NCBI GenBank assembly: GCA_027070475.1
Contig: JALXDT010000081.1
Coordinates: forward strand, 1-7,325
Direction: 5' to 3'
DNA length: 7,325 nt
DNA from: Candidatus Aminicenantota bacterium
Lineage (GTDB): Bacteria > Acidobacteriota > Aminicenantia > JAMOAD01
A program made the position numbers and the translations under genes. Below are positions 6,790-7,325 of this stretch, one piece after another (the first letter of the stretch is position 1; each line of letters begins with the position of its first letter). The notes under the pieces are model-generated. The model ran no database searches, was not told where the DNA came from, and worked only from the letters and a program-made list of their open reading frames with translations.

Positions 6790-7064
6790 TTTTGCTCCTC
6801 CTGAGGTTGAGTGGAAACAGGATAATTAAAAGGCTGAGAGTAGTTGTAATATGGAAGGTTAGCAGGATAATAACCAGGCATCATCCATCTCCAACCTCTC
6901 GGGAGACCGGTCCAAGGGCAATACCCAAGGGTCGCTCCGTATCCGAAACCTCTACCCCAACCGAAGCCTCTGCCTCTACCCCAACCTCTTCCTCTGCCAA
7001 AGCCTCTTCCCCAACCAAAGCCATATCCTCCGAAACCATAATAAGGATTCATATAATTAAACAT
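6786..7064 (-). CDS. Small Gly/Arg/Trp/Phe/Tyr-rich protein, DUF5320-like
   Basis: 92 aa. Residues 9-45 are a dense aromatic-Gly-Arg repeat (GFGWGRGFGRGRGWGRGRGF). Then comes GYCPWTGLPRGWRWM (about 47-61) with the only Cys, then a Tyr/Pro-rich end (PGYYPANLPYYNYSQPFNYP) and QEEQK. The composition and the GYC plus LPRG elements recall DUF5320 proteins, which normally sit beside NifX-like genes. However, the usual N-terminal TGPxGxGPMTGRG start and the C-terminal coiled coil are missing. The coiled coil seems to be carried by the next protein instead. ATG at 7064-7062 is preceded by AAGGAGGTG, and the frame ends in an ATGA overlap with the NifX-DUF5320 fusion, so the two are translationally coupled. 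It is not a shadow frame: strong ribosome binding site, tight packing, and a composition matching the neighbours' tails. Function unknown. Confidence 0.72.
   Translation of the reverse strand: MFNYMNPYYGFGGYGFGWGRGFGRGRGWGRGRGFGWGRGFGYGATLGYCPWTGLPRGWRWMMPGYYPANLPYYNYSQPFNYPVSTQPQEEQK
6949..6986 (-). repeat. Short in-frame direct repeat in the 92-aa gene
   Basis: CCTCTACCCCAACC occurs at 6949-6962 and 6973-6986 (plus-strand reading), 24 bp or eight codons apart. It encodes the repeating WGRGFG/WGRGRG units. Confidence 0.75.
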
Positions 7065-7068
7065 TTTG

Positions 7069-7077
7069 CACCTCCTT
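7069..7077 (-). promoter_or_regulatory. Near-perfect Shine-Dalgarno of the 92-aa gene
   Basis: AAGGAGGTG on the minus strand, four bases before the ATG at 7064. It is nearly fully complementary to the 16S rRNA 3' end. It is the longest such match in the window and suggests high expression of this small protein and the coupled genes after it. No convincing promoter is visible in 7065-7103, so transcription probably enters from beyond 7103. Confidence 0.8.
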
Positions 7078-7103
7078 AATTTTATTTTTAATTTTAATAA
7101 AAA

Positions 7104-7325
7104 TCATTTTTTCCTTCCTTTACCTCCAAAACCTCTTCTGATTCTTTTCCTTCTCCCCCAGTTTCTTCCACCTCCCCAATCCAAAGGTAAGGGAGAAAGT
7201 CGGTTTTGCAAGAACAATTCCACCGCTTTTTCAGGAGAGAGAAAACCACCGTTTAAAATTTCTATTCCGTTAAAATACAGATTTCTCAAAAATTATTCTA
7301 TCAAAACCTCAAAACCGGAAAAGAA
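7104..7325 (-). pseudogene. Probable remnant of a third NifX-like protein with Gly/Arg tail, interrupted by in-frame TAA
   Basis: From TGA at 7106-7104 the frame is open back to a TAA at 7295-7293, and beyond that stop it continues in the same phase to the window edge (…FFSGFEVLIE, stop, FLRNLYFNGIEILNGG…). The part FNGIEILNGGFLSPEKAVELFLQNRL lines up with the C-terminal end of the NifX domain of the two downstream proteins (AGIQMVSAPSGVSVKEAFEM…QGKL) with one gap. It is followed, as in them, by a Gly/Arg/Trp-rich tail (LDWGGGRNWGRRKRIRRGFGGKGRKK). FSG just before the stop falls where the paralogues have VSGAFGPN. The only start after the stop is a TTG at 7289 with no ribosome binding site at a useful distance. 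Alternatives are a real 61-aa protein from that TTG, preceded by the end of another gene, or a frameshift (an adjacent frame reads GFDRIIFEK here). Only 222 bases are visible, so the call is tentative. Confidence 0.45.

Noticed and set aside
6792..7079. Plus-strand 95-aa open frame opposite the 92-aa gene
   Set aside because: Low-complexity antisense of the Gly/Trp/Arg codons. No ribosome binding site and no recognisable domain; the minus-strand gene has a near-perfect Shine-Dalgarno.
7065..7103. TAAAAT/TATTAA strings upstream of the 92-aa gene as a possible promoter
   Set aside because: No matching -35 and too close to the Shine-Dalgarno. The stretch is simply A/T-rich.

Overview
The window looks like a piece of the chromosome of an AT-rich bacterium, probably an anaerobe and perhaps a thermophile. 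Bacterial signs are strong AGGAGG-type ribosome binding sites, a hairpin/T-tract terminator and a sigma70-like promoter. The lifestyle guess is inference: glucosylglycerate-type solutes are known from thermophiles such as Persephonella and Petrotoga, and NifX-like genes paired with Gly/Trp/Arg-rich small proteins are common in anaerobes. I cannot name the species. I see no tRNA, rRNA, mobile element or CRISPR array.

Layout. (1) 1-2162, plus strand: the 3' part of an M1-family zinc metallopeptidase-like gene whose reading frame runs off the left edge. (2) 2163-5514, minus strand: a three-gene compatible-solute operon. Transcription order is HAD-IIB sugar-phosphoglycerate phosphatase (4693-5514), GT81 glucosyl-3-phosphoglycerate synthase (3435-4643), then a second GT81/GT78-like glycosyltransferase (2163-3425). 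It converges on the peptidase with the two stop codons touching. (3) 5515-5620: a compact intergenic region with the terminator of the upstream minus-strand operon and a probable promoter for the solute operon, placed so that the phosphatase mRNA would be leaderless. (4) 5621-7325, minus strand: a NifX/NifB-domain (dinitrogenase FeMo-cofactor-type fold) locus. It holds a Gly/Trp/Arg-rich 92-aa protein resembling DUF5320, two tandem NifX-like paralogues with different low-complexity tails, and upstream of them what looks like a broken third NifX-like copy.

How the genes work together. GpgS and the phosphatase would make glucosylglycerate from an NDP-glucose and 3-phosphoglycerate in two steps. 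The second glycosyltransferase would either make glucosylglycerate in one step or extend it, for example to mannosylglucosylglycerate. In the second operon, ATGA stop/start overlaps link the 92-aa protein and both NifX paralogues, so they are probably made together. The most unusual part of the window is this set of NifX domains carrying RGG/FGG-like or DUF5320-like tails.
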